From JBJGXI01 sp045635475 (lineage in GTDB: Bacteria > Bacillota > Bacilli > Bacillales > Amphibacillaceae), in NCBI RefSeq assembly GCF_045635475.1, contig NZ_JBJGXI010000021.1, positions 1-64,000 of the forward strand: a DNA stretch of 64,000 nucleotides. The letters are read 5' to 3'. Each line of letters begins with the position of its first letter. Positions within the stretch are counted from its first letter, which is position 1. The notes beneath the pieces were generated by a model. It was not told the origin of the DNA and made no database searches. It worked only from the letters and a program-made list of their open reading frames with translations. The translations under genes were made by a program, and so were the position numbers. Shown here piece by piece: positions 35,856 to 44,273 of the stretch.

Positions 35856-36635
35856 GTGATCTTAAAATTAAAAAACAAATTTCTAATTATTTTAACCGCT
35901 GTAATTTTTGGAATAATCATGCTTATAAATCATAATAATACAACTTTTGCAGAGAGTGATGGTAAAGATGATGGTTTATTACTAATCCAAACATTAAGTA
36001 AAGCAAATGTGGATATAGAAAGAATGGTTTTAAAATATAGTGGGCTAGTTAAAACCTATAAAGATTCTATTCACATACGTTCTTTTATGAAGCAACTAGA
36101 AAAATCGTTTTCAATCGATTTAATCCAAATTTCAAAATCAGATAACAAAGACTTAATTAAGTACCAAGGTAAAAAAAGTGTTTCCTCTTTACCAAATACT
36201 ACTATCCAAGTAGCTTTGGCTAATGTTCAAAAAGAGAACGGCGCCTATGATGTTTATCTTATCGTATCTTTAGTTAATAACTCAGTTCAAGAACCTGATT
36301 TTACAAAAAGCTTTACATACTTAAAAAATTCATTAGAAAAATCCTCAATACAACCCAAAATAAAGATAAATATTCAAGGTAGCTTGAATCGGAAACTAAG
36401 TCATGGTAGTCAGGAACAAATAATAAAGGAAATGTTTGAGGATTTAGAGGCTTCTGTTACAGAAGGTTTGAATGAAAAAGAAGTAATAAGCCTTACTGGC
36501 TTCTCCAAAAAACTTAGTTATTCCATCAAAAGTGATCAAAATCCTGTTAATGTTCAAATAGCGAGTCGCTTTGACCCGCTTAAAAACAAGACCAATTTCA
36601 CCATTGGCACACCTTTAATAACGATTGTGTATTAA
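35856..36635 (+). CDS. ywmB: YwmB-family secreted protein (copy 2)
   Basis: 259-residue paralogue of the protein at 26494, with the same signal peptide pattern (ending near TFAES) and the same C-terminal IASRFDPLKNKT and GTPLITIVY. Differences are spread along the protein as substitutions without frameshifts, so both copies appear to be under protein-level constraint. It starts with GTG 35856 (CATAGGAGGGG site). It is followed by a small lipoprotein gene. Function unknown. Confidence 0.8.
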   Translation: MILKLKNKFLIILTAVIFGIIMLINHNNTTFAESDGKDDGLLLIQTLSKANVDIERMVLKYSGLVKTYKDSIHIRSFMKQLEKSFSIDLIQISKSDNKDLIKYQGKKSVSSLPNTTIQVALANVQKENGAYDVYLIVSLVNNSVQEPDFTKSFTYLKNSLEKSSIQPKIKINIQGSLNRKLSHGSQEQIIKEMFEDLEASVTEGLNEKEVISLTGFSKKLSYSIKSDQNPVNVQIASRFDPLKNKTNFTIGTPLITIVY

Positions 36636-36726
36636 CAACTTGCCTCTAACAAAGATTGGTGGTTTATCATTTCTGTTTCTTTTCTTAAGTAAGCATATAA
36701 AAAAGAAACGAAGTGGAGGGATTTTC

Positions 36727-36846
36727 ATGTCTCGAATAGGTATAATCACCGTTTCTTTGATTACGCTTTTTCTTATTAGTGGCTGTCAACAGAGAAAGGT
36801 CTTAGTTAGTCTTAAAGGTTTTGCTCGAGATAAAACACATTTCTAG
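36727..36846 (+). CDS. Very small lipoprotein (copy 2)
   Basis: 39-residue product: signal peptide MSRIGIITVSLITLFLISGC with the lipobox Cys at 20, then a 19-residue basic tail. GGAGGG precedes the ATG. It may be a genuine tiny lipoprotein or the front part of a longer decayed one. The homologous copy at 27354 has lost its lipobox. Confidence 0.6.
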   Translation: MSRIGIITVSLITLFLISGCQQRKVLVSLKGFARDKTHF

Positions 36847-36881
36847 CATCGTTACATGTTAATGGTGCTAGAAATGTGTTT
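36833..36881 (+). terminator. Terminator, duplicated block copy 2
   Basis: 16-bp stem (36833-36848 with 36866-36881, AAACACATTTCTAGCA), overlapping the end of the small lipoprotein gene, ending in TTTAAATG. Confidence 0.75.
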
Positions 36882-37049
36882 AAATGTTATACCCCCCTAC
36901 CTGATAATCCCCTCAACTTGTCCAATTGTCTTATCACCTTAAAATTTTTTCCGTTGTGGTCCCCCAAGGAATCGATATATAATTGACATAATTTCATTAA
37001 GGGGAAGTGTACTATAAATGTCTTTAATTATTTATATATTTATTAATGG

Positions 37050-37083
37050 ATTACATAAAATCTACAAATTTATATGATAATAT
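37050..37083 (+). promoter_or_regulatory. Tandem repeat promoter before the Rieske gene
   Basis: ATTACA (37050-37055), 5 nt, TCTACA (37061-37066), 11 nt, TAATAT (37078-37083), 29 nt before the GTG start. Confidence 0.55.
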
Positions 37084-37111
37084 TTTTCCAATTTATAAAA
37101 GGAGGGTAACC

Positions 37112-37585
37112 GTGAAAAAAATAAGTCGAAGAACTTTTGTCGGAAGATCGGTCAAGGGAGCTCTAGGACTTATAACAGTTTCTGTAATCCCAATAAACTT
37201 AGCGGCTTGTAGTAATGATTCTGTTGACACAAGTGCAATGGCTAATCTTGGAACTTTGGCTGAATTAAAACAAGGACCGTTTCCCAAAACTGTAAAATAT
37301 CTTGTGAAAATAAAAGATGCATGGGTAGAGCAAGAACGTGAAGGTTTTGTATATGTACATTTAAAGAATGATGAACTCCTTATTATGCCTCCCATTTGTA
37401 CGCATCTTGGTTGTACGGCTGGTGCTGCGGATGAATCAAAACAAAAAGATAGAATCAAATTCTTTTGTCCCTGTCATTGAGGGGAATATGATGAGTATGG
37501 GATCAATATTGGAGGACCACCACCAAGACCACTTGACATATTTGAACCTTATCTGGTAGATGATAAGGTTTACATTCTGTTTTAA
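37112..37585 (+). pseudogene. Rieske iron-sulfur protein gene with an in-frame TGA
   Basis: Encodes a Tat-exported (SRRTFVGRS) 2Fe-2S Rieske protein related to QcrA of menaquinol-cytochrome c reductase. Both ligand boxes are present: CTHLGC and CPCH. Right after CPCH comes TGA (37478-37480), where relatives have Gly (GGA). The same frame then continues GEYDEYG and NIGGPPPRPLDIF to TAA at 37585, 157 codons in all. The truncated form would lack the C-terminal part of the cluster-binding fold. Unlike the two TGA codons at 53949 and 59575, this one does not replace a Cys and no hairpin follows, so a nonsense mutation is the simplest reading. Start GTG 37112 has GGAGGG. Confidence 0.75.
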
Positions 37586-37831
37586 GTGCAAAGAAAAGAA
37601 AAGGGTAATATAGTTATTAAAGTTATTACTAAATACACCACAATATGTAATTTGAAATTCCTATGTGTATGTAAACCACCATTAACGATTCATCGTTCCC
37701 TACTGGAGTGGGATTAGGTTCACTTTTCTTTATGATACTAAATTTTATGGAAATACTAAAAGATAAGAAAGGAGCAAATATGAATGCATGAAAAAGAGCA
37801 TCAATACCAGTGAGTCTGAGGACGAACATCA
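37586..37831 (+). other. Fragments of a small membrane protein
   Basis: About 245 bases with short open pieces, such as TGVGLGSLFFMILNFMEIL (about 37697-37753) and, from 37788, MKKSINTSESEDEHQSY. The second runs out of frame into the deacetylase sequence at about 37848, which marks a recombination or deletion junction. Confidence 0.4.
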
Positions 37832-38467
37832 GTCTTATATGACTGGAATGACGATCGGGTTATCGTCAATAATAATAAACAAGAGGTGTTACTAACCTTT
37901 GATGATGGACCAACTAGCTATTTATTAGATATCTTATCTATTCTCAAACAGGAGAACGTACAAGCAATTTTCTTTTGGCAGTCCAATTTAATTCACGATG
38001 GGGAATCACGCTGGAAGGATGTGTTGAACCAAGGACATCATATTGGCACTCATGCCCATTCTCATCCAAAATTACCTGAGCAGACTTATGAAGAACAACT
38101 TTACGAAATTCAATTTTCCAAAGAACGTCTTGAAGCATTAATCGGTAAAACGATTACCCAATTCCGCCCGCCAAACGGCCTTTATAATGAGGACACCCTT
38201 ACTATCGCTGAGAAATTAGGGTTAGATTTAATTTTGTGGCAAGTGGCTAGCTGGGATTGGATGCATGAGAAAAGTAGCGAATATATTGTAAAGAATGTGG
38301 TTGATTACACCTCCGCTGGAGATATTGTGTTATTACATGAACTCCCGCAGACAGTGGAGGTCCTTCGCGAACTGATTCGCACATTAAAAAATAAAGACTT
38401 TCAATTTGTGAAACCGCACGCGCCATTACGTTTGATTAACCGTGGACACCAAAAGGAGAATAAATAA
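37832..38467 (+). pseudogene. Polysaccharide deacetylase (NodB domain), 5'-truncated
   Basis: NodB-type carbohydrate esterase that removes acetyl groups from peptidoglycan or chitin-like polymers. The catalytic domain is intact: LTFDDGP, the metal-binding GTHAHSHP, RPPNG, and the late IVLLHEL. The frame is open from about 37820 (WNDDRVIVNNNKQEV) and no signal peptide or ribosome site precedes it. The only internal start is GTG 37886, immediately before the first catalytic motif. The 5' end has therefore been lost by fusion with a remnant. A 193-residue product could fold but would not be exported. Confidence 0.65.
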
Positions 38468-38511
38468 AAAAGGGTATAATTCCTCATAAGCTGAGGGGAT
38501 TATACCCTTTT
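38467..38511. terminator. Strong bidirectional terminator
   Basis: 19-bp stem with one mismatch (38467-38485 with 38493-38511), 7-nt loop, A-tract before and T-tract after. It separates the deacetylase from the converging glutaredoxin operon. Confidence 0.9.
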
Positions 38512-38520
38512 TTGCTACAT

Positions 38521-38790
38521 TCATGTAAAGTTATTCATTCTCTCCTTTATTTCTTTTACGATTTTCCTCTTTGATGGTCTTCCGTAAGAAAATGGTTCAT
38601 TATCGAATAATAAACCAGGTGGAAATAAGAATCCAGAAGTGCTCGCTAATTCCTCGCCTTGAGGCGTATTAATGTCAATTACTTCTACGTTAAGCGGATA
38701 TTCGTTTGCTAGCTCGTTAAATATTTTTTTTGACGTGTCACAAAAATGACAGTTTTCCTTTGAAAGTATCGTTATTTTAATTGCTTTCAT
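38521..38790 (-). CDS. Glutaredoxin/thioredoxin-like protein (CHFC)
   Basis: 89-residue thioredoxin-fold protein with the redox motif CHFC (about residues 14-17), no signal peptide, and the cis-Pro region LFPPGLLF. It should reduce disulfides in the cytosol. It is the third gene of the ccdA-peroxiredoxin-glutaredoxin operon on the minus strand, and its start overlaps the end of the upstream gene by 14 nt. Its seleno-counterpart may be the TPT-U-PDC protein at 59536, though the two differ strongly in sequence. Confidence 0.85.
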   Translation of the reverse strand: MKAIKITILSKENCHFCDTSKKIFNELANEYPLNVEVIDINTPQGEELASTSGFLFPPGLLFDNEPFSYGRPSKRKIVKEIKERMNNFT

Positions 38791-39439
38791 TTGATGTAAC
38801 TTCCCCTTTCTTTAACCCCGACTCTATATCTGAGATAAGAGCTGAAATAGGTAGATACATAATAAAATCAGGTTCGCCTCCATAATCGGCACGCCACTTA
38901 ATCGTGCCATCGTCCCCTACTAAAATAAAGGTATGTCCATTATAATTTTTATTCATCATTCCGTATAAATTGGTTGTATATTCTTTAGAAACAGAAACAT
39001 CTTCATCCGATAGGACTGGTGTTGTTAATTTTTCAATATCGACCTTTTGCTTTAAAGAATCAAGGGGATCAGTCGTAATAGTTAGAATTTCATCAATTCC
39101 TAAGTTTTGAAGTTGTTCAAATGAATTTTCTATATCCTTAAGTTGTGTCCAACATGCTTGGCACATAATGCCTTCTTGGAAATATAAAAGAACATTTTCA
39201 CCTTTATAAGAAGACAATGAAACCATTTTCCCGTCGGTACTAGGAAGGGTGAATTCTGGTGCTTTTTGTCCAGGACCGGGGGAACCAATTTGGTATTTAT
39301 ATTCGTCTCCGTAAATTTTTGAATCTCGTTTTTCTGTATTATCTTTAGTTGTGTTTGATAGAAAGATAATACTAATCAAAATAATTGCAAATATAATTAC
39401 AAATATAGAAACTTTAAATAGTAGGTTATTTTTTTTCAT
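38777..39439 (-). CDS. Membrane-anchored peroxiredoxin/TlpA-like protein (CxxC)
   Basis: 220-residue AhpC/TSA-type thioredoxin-fold protein with one N-terminal membrane helix (about 7-26), the domain on the outside. The active motif is YFQEGIMCQACW, with the first Cys encoded by an ordinary TGC. It is the cysteine paralogue of the TGA-containing gene at 53697, which has TGA at exactly that position. ATG 39439 is chosen because GGGGGG lies six nt before it. CcdA immediately upstream is the likely electron donor. Confidence 0.85.
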   Translation of the reverse strand: MKKNNLLFKVSIFVIIFAIILISIIFLSNTTKDNTEKRDSKIYGDEYKYQIGSPGPGQKAPEFTLPSTDGKMVSLSSYKGENVLLYFQEGIMCQACWTQLKDIENSFEQLQNLGIDEILTITTDPLDSLKQKVDIEKLTTPVLSDEDVSVSKEYTTNLYGMMNKNYNGHTFILVGDDGTIKWRADYGGEPDFIMYLPISALISDIESGLKKGEVTSNESN

Positions 39440-40331
39440 TTTCATCCCCCCCATTAGATTCACCTTTTTTTGAACCAAATGATCTCTTAAATATAATCAG
39501 AAATCCTGAAAGTACAATTATGATAATAATAATCGCTGATAACCAATTAGGAATCCAACTTAAACTTTCTGTAATAGTGTTTCCTAAGCGTTGCAAGGAA
39601 AGAGCGAAATCTGCTTTCCAACCTGTTAATGGAGCCATAGTATCTTCTGCAAAACCTAGCCAAATTGCTATTGCCCCCATCAAAATTAACAGTGTGCCAG
39701 TAGCGAGTTCTGTGCCGCTGATTTTCCATTCAAACGAACCTAACTTCCATTGAAAACTTCTTGAACGAAATAATCGACTTTTTTTCCAATCGTATTTTCC
39801 CCAAAGTAAAGAGATTATCAATAGCGGTAAAACCATTCCCAGAACATAAGAAATTCCTAATAAAACTGCTAGTCCAAACGATGAACCAAAACTTGATAGT
39901 GCAATAACCCCAGCTAAAACAGGGGCGCAGCAAGAGCTAGCAACACCAGAAAATACTCCTAATGTATAAATACCTAATGGGCCTACTTTGTTGTGGGCCT
40001 TTCTTCCAGGCATTGGGATTGAAATTTTGCCACCAAACAGGACGTAAATACCCAATAGAAACATAAGTATTCCGCCTGAAACATAAATAACGGAATGTTG
40101 AACGTTGATTATCCTTACTAAAAAGGTAGCACCTAATACAATAGGAAGGATAATAGTAGAAACTCCTAAAGCAAATATGAGTGTCATTCCTACTATCGCT
40201 TTTTTATTTTGAAACGCACCTGCAAAATAAGCAGGAAGCATTACAGAAATGCAACAAGGTGCTAGCAAAGCAATAACCCCAGCTATAAAAGCTGCGATTA
40301 AGGACCCACCAAATAATAAACTTACATCCAT
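39426..40331 (-). CDS. CcdA/DsbD-like thiol transporter (copy 3)
   Basis: 301-residue member of the CcdA family with six or seven helices plus an extended C-terminal part ending in a helix (about 265-287) and a Lys/Glu/Asn-rich tail. The redox cysteines are in LLAPCCISVMLPAYFAG (about 22-38) and ASSCCAPVLAG, each with an adjacent second Cys. It begins at ATG 40331 with GGAGG and overlaps the next gene by 14 nt. It most probably reduces the peroxiredoxin-like protein encoded downstream. Confidence 0.88.
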   Translation of the reverse strand: MDVSLLFGGSLIAAFIAGVIALLAPCCISVMLPAYFAGAFQNKKAIVGMTLIFALGVSTIILPIVLGATFLVRIINVQHSVIYVSGGILMFLLGIYVLFGGKISIPMPGRKAHNKVGPLGIYTLGVFSGVASSCCAPVLAGVIALSSFGSSFGLAVLLGISYVLGMVLPLLIISLLWGKYDWKKSRLFRSRSFQWKLGSFEWKISGTELATGTLLILMGAIAIWLGFAEDTMAPLTGWKADFALSLQRLGNTITESLSWIPNWLSAIIIIIIVLSGFLIIFKRSFGSKKGESNGGDENEKK

Positions 40332-40397
40332 TGAGTTGCCTCCAATTTCATGTTATTGTAAAAAAATTTTTCAATTGCTTTTGGTTGGTATCATAAT

Positions 40398-40423
40398 AAA
40401 AATTACCGCTATTGGTAATTTTT
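40398..40423. promoter_or_regulatory. Palindrome AAAAATTACC upstream of the ccdA operon
   Basis: 10-bp perfect arms (40398-40407 and 40414-40423) with a 6-nt centre, between the tandem-repeat promoter and the minus-strand ccdA. It could be an operator for a dimeric repressor or an mRNA leader hairpin. Confidence 0.5.
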
Positions 40424-40459
40424 ACAAATTAAAACCCATTAAAAGACAAACTAAAAGAA

Positions 40460-40493
40460 ATTATATCGAAAAAATGTGAGGATTTTGTGTTGT
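40460..40493 (-). promoter_or_regulatory. Tandem TCnnCA promoter of the ccdA-prx-grx operon
   Basis: On the minus strand: ACAACA (40493-40488), 5 nt, TCCTCA (40482-40477), 11 nt, TATAAT (40465-40460). A perfect -10 at the shared distance. Confidence 0.7.
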
Positions 40494-40689
40494 TCCAAGA
40501 ATTATTGCTTTTAAGTTAATTATTTTTTCTTAGTCAAATCCTTTAATAGAAGTAACGATTTTAATGTGTCCTAAGAAACACTAAAAAGCAGATTGGAATT
40601 CAGATGCGATTCACTTTGCTTTTCGTGCGTTATTTCATATGCGTTTTAAATTTTTCCACCTTTAAAAAGAACCCGTTTTTTTAATTTCC

Positions 40690-41330
40690 AAATGCGTGGT
40701 CTAACTCCACCGTCTTTAGACGGTATCCGCTTTTAGCCTTATCTTTTGACGTCCATACTTAAGCTGTGAGGTGAAACTATGGACGGATATAAGAAAAACA
40801 GTCATGCGGTCCATGATATCAAGTATCATGTTATCTGGGTAACGAAATAAAGATACAAGGTACTACATGGTCAAATTGCAAAAAGAACACGAGAATTAAT
40901 AAGGCAGGGATGTAATGCAAGAGGCATTACAAATTTAGAAGGAAGTGTCGGAAAAGACCACATCCATTTGTTGTTATCATGTCCACCAAGCCTTGCCCCA
41001 AGCAAAATTATGCAGTACCTAAAAGGGCGGTCATCAAGACTTCTTCAGGATCAGTTTCCCGAACTTAAAAAGAAATATTGGGGTCAACACCTATGGGTAA
41101 GAGGTTACTTTTGTGCCACAGTTGGAAAAGTGGATGAAGAAACAATTAGGAATTATATCGCAAACCAGTTTACTGAAGAAAAGAACGACTCATTTAGGAT
41201 TGATGAATAAGTTTAGTCGATATTTAGTTTGCTTTAAGCATTTGGTCTTTAAGATGACTTCAGTCTTAACAACGACTTTAGTCGTAGACATTTATGTCCG
41301 AATCCACCTGCTTTAGCAGGTGGTAGTTTA
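40690..41330 (+). mobile_element. IS200/IS605-family element, defective
   Basis: A single-gene insertion sequence of the IS200 type. The left end has a hairpin ACCGTC-TTTA-GACGGT (40709-40724). The right end has CCACCTGC-TTTA-GCAGGTGG (41304-41323), and between the gene and the right end further small TTTA-loop hairpins occur (around 41266-41298). No target duplication is expected for this family. The exact termini are estimated from the hairpins. The transposase has an internal stop, so the copy is probably stranded. Confidence 0.75.
40779..41210 (+). pseudogene. tnpA: IS200 transposase TnpA with internal stop
   Basis: Y1 HUH-type transposase of 143 codons. The start gives MDGYKKNSHAVHDIKYHVIW, the HUH motif appears as GKDHIHLLLSC, and the catalytic Tyr region is ETIRNYIANQF. 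Codon 24 is TAA (40848) in the VTK-x-R segment, where active relatives have Tyr. The remaining frame is open to the TAA at 41210. ATG 40779 has GAGGTG upstream. Confidence 0.85.
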
Positions 41331-41422
41331 AGGAAAATCTCGTTTTTTGAGGAAGTTCTAGAAGTTGAAGTCCGATAACAATGGCTATATCTCTAAACCA
41401 TTTAAAAAATGTATAAAAGTGG

Positions 41423-41454
41423 TTGACTCCGTACTAAGGTACAGACTCTATACT
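41423..41454 (+). promoter_or_regulatory. MerR-type promoter with 20-bp spacer
   Basis: -35 TTGACT (41423-41428) and -10 TATACT (41449-41454) are 20 bp apart, too long for normal sigma-A, with a dyad GTAC-TAAG-GTAC (41431-41442) inside the spacer. This is the classic geometry of promoters activated by MerR-family regulators, and the MerR gene starts 23 nt downstream. Confidence 0.85.
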
Positions 41455-41476
41455 TAACACAAGGAGGGGAAAACAA

Positions 41477-41908
41477 ATGAAGGGTTTAGCAATCAGTGAA
41501 GTAGCTAGAGTATGCGGAGTTAATATTGAGACCATTCGATATTACGAGAAAAGAGGACTCATTCAAGAACCTCCAAGAACAGCATCTGGCTACCGTTCAT
41601 TTTCGAAAGAAGTTATAGAAAGAATAAATTTTATAAAGCGGGCACAAGAGTTGGATTTTTCTCTGTCAGAGATTCAGAAATTAATCAGGATAACGGATAA
41701 TGATAAAAACTTTACTGCTGAAGACGCCCAACAATTTGCGAAGGAAAAACTTAGCGAAGTGGAGCAAAAAATCCGGGGGTTAGAAAGTGTGAAATCATTG
41801 TTAGGGGATTTGTTAGAAAGATGCTCTGGTAAAGGGCCTATTTGTGAGTGTCCAATTATCCAAGATTTATCAAGACAAAAAGAAATCCAGCGTAAGGGAG
41901 GGGAGTGA
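41477..41908 (+). CDS. MerR-family metal regulator (CueR/PbrR-like)
   Basis: 143-residue transcription activator. The N-terminal winged helix (AISEVARVCGVNIETIRYYEKRGL) is followed by a dimerisation helix and a metal loop CSGKGPICECPII (about 116-128). The Cys spacing resembles CueR/PMTR regulators; the MerR-specific Cys before the long helix is replaced (EDAQQFAKEK), so Cu/Ag or Pb/Zn/Cd is more likely than Hg. It autoregulates from the 20-bp-spacer promoter just upstream. A P-type ATPase gene follows 8 nt later, as is usual for such pairs. Confidence 0.88.
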   Translation: MKGLAISEVARVCGVNIETIRYYEKRGLIQEPPRTASGYRSFSKEVIERINFIKRAQELDFSLSEIQKLIRITDNDKNFTAEDAQQFAKEKLSEVEQKIRGLESVKSLLGDLLERCSGKGPICECPIIQDLSRQKEIQRKGGE

Positions 41909-41915
41909 TAAAAAG

Positions 41916-44273
41916 ATGGCGGAGCTCATTTTAAAACTGAAGGGGAGCATTCCAGAGAAGGTTAAAGATATAGAACAAGAAATAGCTGCAGAAACAGATG
42001 TATCGGCTATCAATATACTAGAAGATACCCTAAAAGTAATCTATGGTAAGAAGAAACCGGAATGGAATAACCTTATAAACGTTATTCGTACAAAAGGGCT
42101 AGACATTGAAACGAGTAGAGAAACGTTCCATGTGAGCGGTATGGCTTGTGCGGCTTGTATAAAAACAGTTAAAACGATGGTTGGAAGAGAAGAGGGGATC
42201 ATAACCTCTGCTGTTAATCTTGCTTCTGATCAGGCAAGCGTAGAGTTTATCCCCACTTTGACAAATAAGAAGTCAATTGTAAGCCGGATTGAAACAGCAG
42301 GATTTGTCGTTAGGAATGAACAAGAACCGGGTGATCGAGAACTAAGGGCGTGGAGGTTTCGGGCTATCGTTTCTCTCGTACTGATGCTCCCTGGCTTCCT
42401 AATTAGTATGGGTTCTTTCCTTTTTAATCAGATGCTCCCAGGCCAATGGTGGATCTTATTCTTCCTGTCAACACCGGTCGTGTTTGGTGCAGGATTTTAT
42501 ACCCTACACAGGTCGCTGAGGTCAGTGATGGCTAGAAGTGCGAATATGCATTTACTTGTTTCGCTGGGTACGTTGTCTGCCTATATATACGGACTAAGCA
42601 GTTACTTCTTTGAAGTCTTTAACCTCTTCAGTCTTGCTGCAATGATTATGTCATTCCATTTGTTAGGCCAGTATCTGAACCTTAAAACGAAGCGTGTTGC
42701 CTCAAGAGAATTGAAAAAGCTTCTTAGTCTTCAGGCGAACACCACAACCATTCGGGTTGGTAAACGTGAAAAAGAAGTCAAAACGGAAGTACTTAAACCG
42801 GACGATATCGTTATTGTTCGACCAGGCAAGCGGGTTCCTGTTGATGGTGTTGTGATTGAGGGACGTTCTGTTATCGATGAATCAATGGTAACAGGCGAAA
42901 GCATTCCTGCTGAAAAATCAGTAAACGATGAGATGATAGGCGGAACAGTAAACGTTAATGGTGTACTCATCATGAAGGTGACAAAAATTGGTCAAGACAC
43001 ATTTCTATCCCAAATGATTCGTTTAGGGCAAGAAGCTAGATGGTCTAAAGAACCTTTGCTTCTGTTTGCGGATAAGATCATTGCTCGATTTATTCCAACG
43101 ATACTGGCTCTCTCTCTAATCACCTTTTTCGGTTGGTTGATGATTGCTGGTCTTGATTCCTATAATAAAGCCATATTTTCTGCGATTGCTCTTATGGTCG
43201 TTGCAAGTCCTTGTGTCATTGGCCTAGTAACTCCAACAGCCTTTATGACAGGAGCTGCTCTCGGAGTTCGAAATGGAGTGGTCATCAAGGATATGTCCGG
43301 TTTAGAGGTTATGCAGCGTGTTACTACCGTCCTCTTTGATAAAACAGGAACCATCACTTATGGAAAACCCGTAGTAACAGACATTATTACCTATCATGCT
43401 GAAGGTGAGAACAAATTACTCCAATGGGGGCTAAGTGTGGAGAGGGAATCTGAGCACCCAATCGGAAAATCCCTTGTTGATTATGCTGAAACCAAGGGAA
43501 TTCAATCTCTCCCAATTGAAAGGTTTGAAAGTAAATTAGGTATGGGGGTAAAAGCAAGAGTTGACAATCAGTACGTTAGCATCGGAAACAAAACACTTAT
43601 GAAGGAACAAGGTGTAGATATAACGGATATTGAGGATCAAGTCGAGGCTTTCCAATTAGAAGGAAAAACGGCTATCATTATTTCAGTAAATAACCAAGTT
43701 GCTGGTGTGCTTGCAGTAGCCGATACAGTAAAGGAGAACGCTGTTGGTGTGATAAAACGACTAAAATCAATGGGATTAAAACCGGTGATGGTAACCGGTG
43801 ATAATGATAAAACAGCTAGGTCCATCGCTAAACAAGTTGGTGTCGAACAAGTAATAGCAAATGCGCTACCTATAGATAAAGTTACACAAGTGAGAAAGAT
43901 GCAAGAACGAGGGGAAACAGTCATTATGGTGGGAGATGGAATAAATGATGGTCCAGCCTTAAATCAAGCTGATGTCGGGATAGCAATAGGTGGTGGGACA
44001 GATGTTGCGGTAGAGGCAGCTGATCTGACCTTAATCAAGGGAAATCTCAACGGTCTTGTGACTGCCACTTTTCTTGGAAAGAACATCTCCCGACTAGTAA
44101 AGCAAAACCTGTTTTGGGCGTTCATTTTCTATCTAATCTTGTTTCCTACCGCAGCATTCGGTCTCTTCCACCCATTAATGTCTGCATTTGCGATGCTGTT
44201 TAGCTTTTTATTCGTATTTGGCAACACGTATCGGTTAAAAAGAATTACTAGAAAGGTAATACAAATGGTTTAG
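41916..44273 (+). CDS. Divergent P1B-type metal ATPase with SPC motif
   Basis: 785-residue P-type ATPase. The first about 65 residues look like an HMA fold that has lost its cysteines, followed by an HMA domain with GMACAAC (C78/C81). The transmembrane metal motif is SPC (431-433, in VASPCVIGLVTP) instead of the CPC of CopA, and the last helices carry FY and MLFSF in place of YN and MxxSS. D475 in FDKTGTITYG, SEHPIGKS and GDGINDGPAL show a working catalytic core. SPC is typical of P1B-4 pumps, but those lack HMA domains. The metal is therefore uncertain. ATG 41916 has GGGAGGGG. Its MerR regulator is directly upstream. Confidence 0.85.
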   Translation: MAELILKLKGSIPEKVKDIEQEIAAETDVSAINILEDTLKVIYGKKKPEWNNLINVIRTKGLDIETSRETFHVSGMACAACIKTVKTMVGREEGIITSAVNLASDQASVEFIPTLTNKKSIVSRIETAGFVVRNEQEPGDRELRAWRFRAIVSLVLMLPGFLISMGSFLFNQMLPGQWWILFFLSTPVVFGAGFYTLHRSLRSVMARSANMHLLVSLGTLSAYIYGLSSYFFEVFNLFSLAAMIMSFHLLGQYLNLKTKRVASRELKKLLSLQANTTTIRVGKREKEVKTEVLKPDDIVIVRPGKRVPVDGVVIEGRSVIDESMVTGESIPAEKSVNDEMIGGTVNVNGVLIMKVTKIGQDTFLSQMIRLGQEARWSKEPLLLFADKIIARFIPTILALSLITFFGWLMIAGLDSYNKAIFSAIALMVVASPCVIGLVTPTAFMTGAALGVRNGVVIKDMSGLEVMQRVTTVLFDKTGTITYGKPVVTDIITYHAEGENKLLQWGLSVERESEHPIGKSLVDYAETKGIQSLPIERFESKLGMGVKARVDNQYVSIGNKTLMKEQGVDITDIEDQVEAFQLEGKTAIIISVNNQVAGVLAVADTVKENAVGVIKRLKSMGLKPVMVTGDNDKTARSIAKQVGVEQVIANALPIDKVTQVRKMQERGETVIMVGDGINDGPALNQADVGIAIGGGTDVAVEAADLTLIKGNLNGLVTATFLGKNISRLVKQNLFWAFIFYLILFPTAAFGLFHPLMSAFAMLFSFLFVFGNTYRLKRITRKVIQMV

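Noticed and set aside
37478..37480. TGA in the Rieske gene as a third selenocysteine
   Set aside because: The codon aligns with Gly, not Cys, and no compact hairpin with a suitable loop follows at 16-37 nt. A nonsense change from GGA is simpler.
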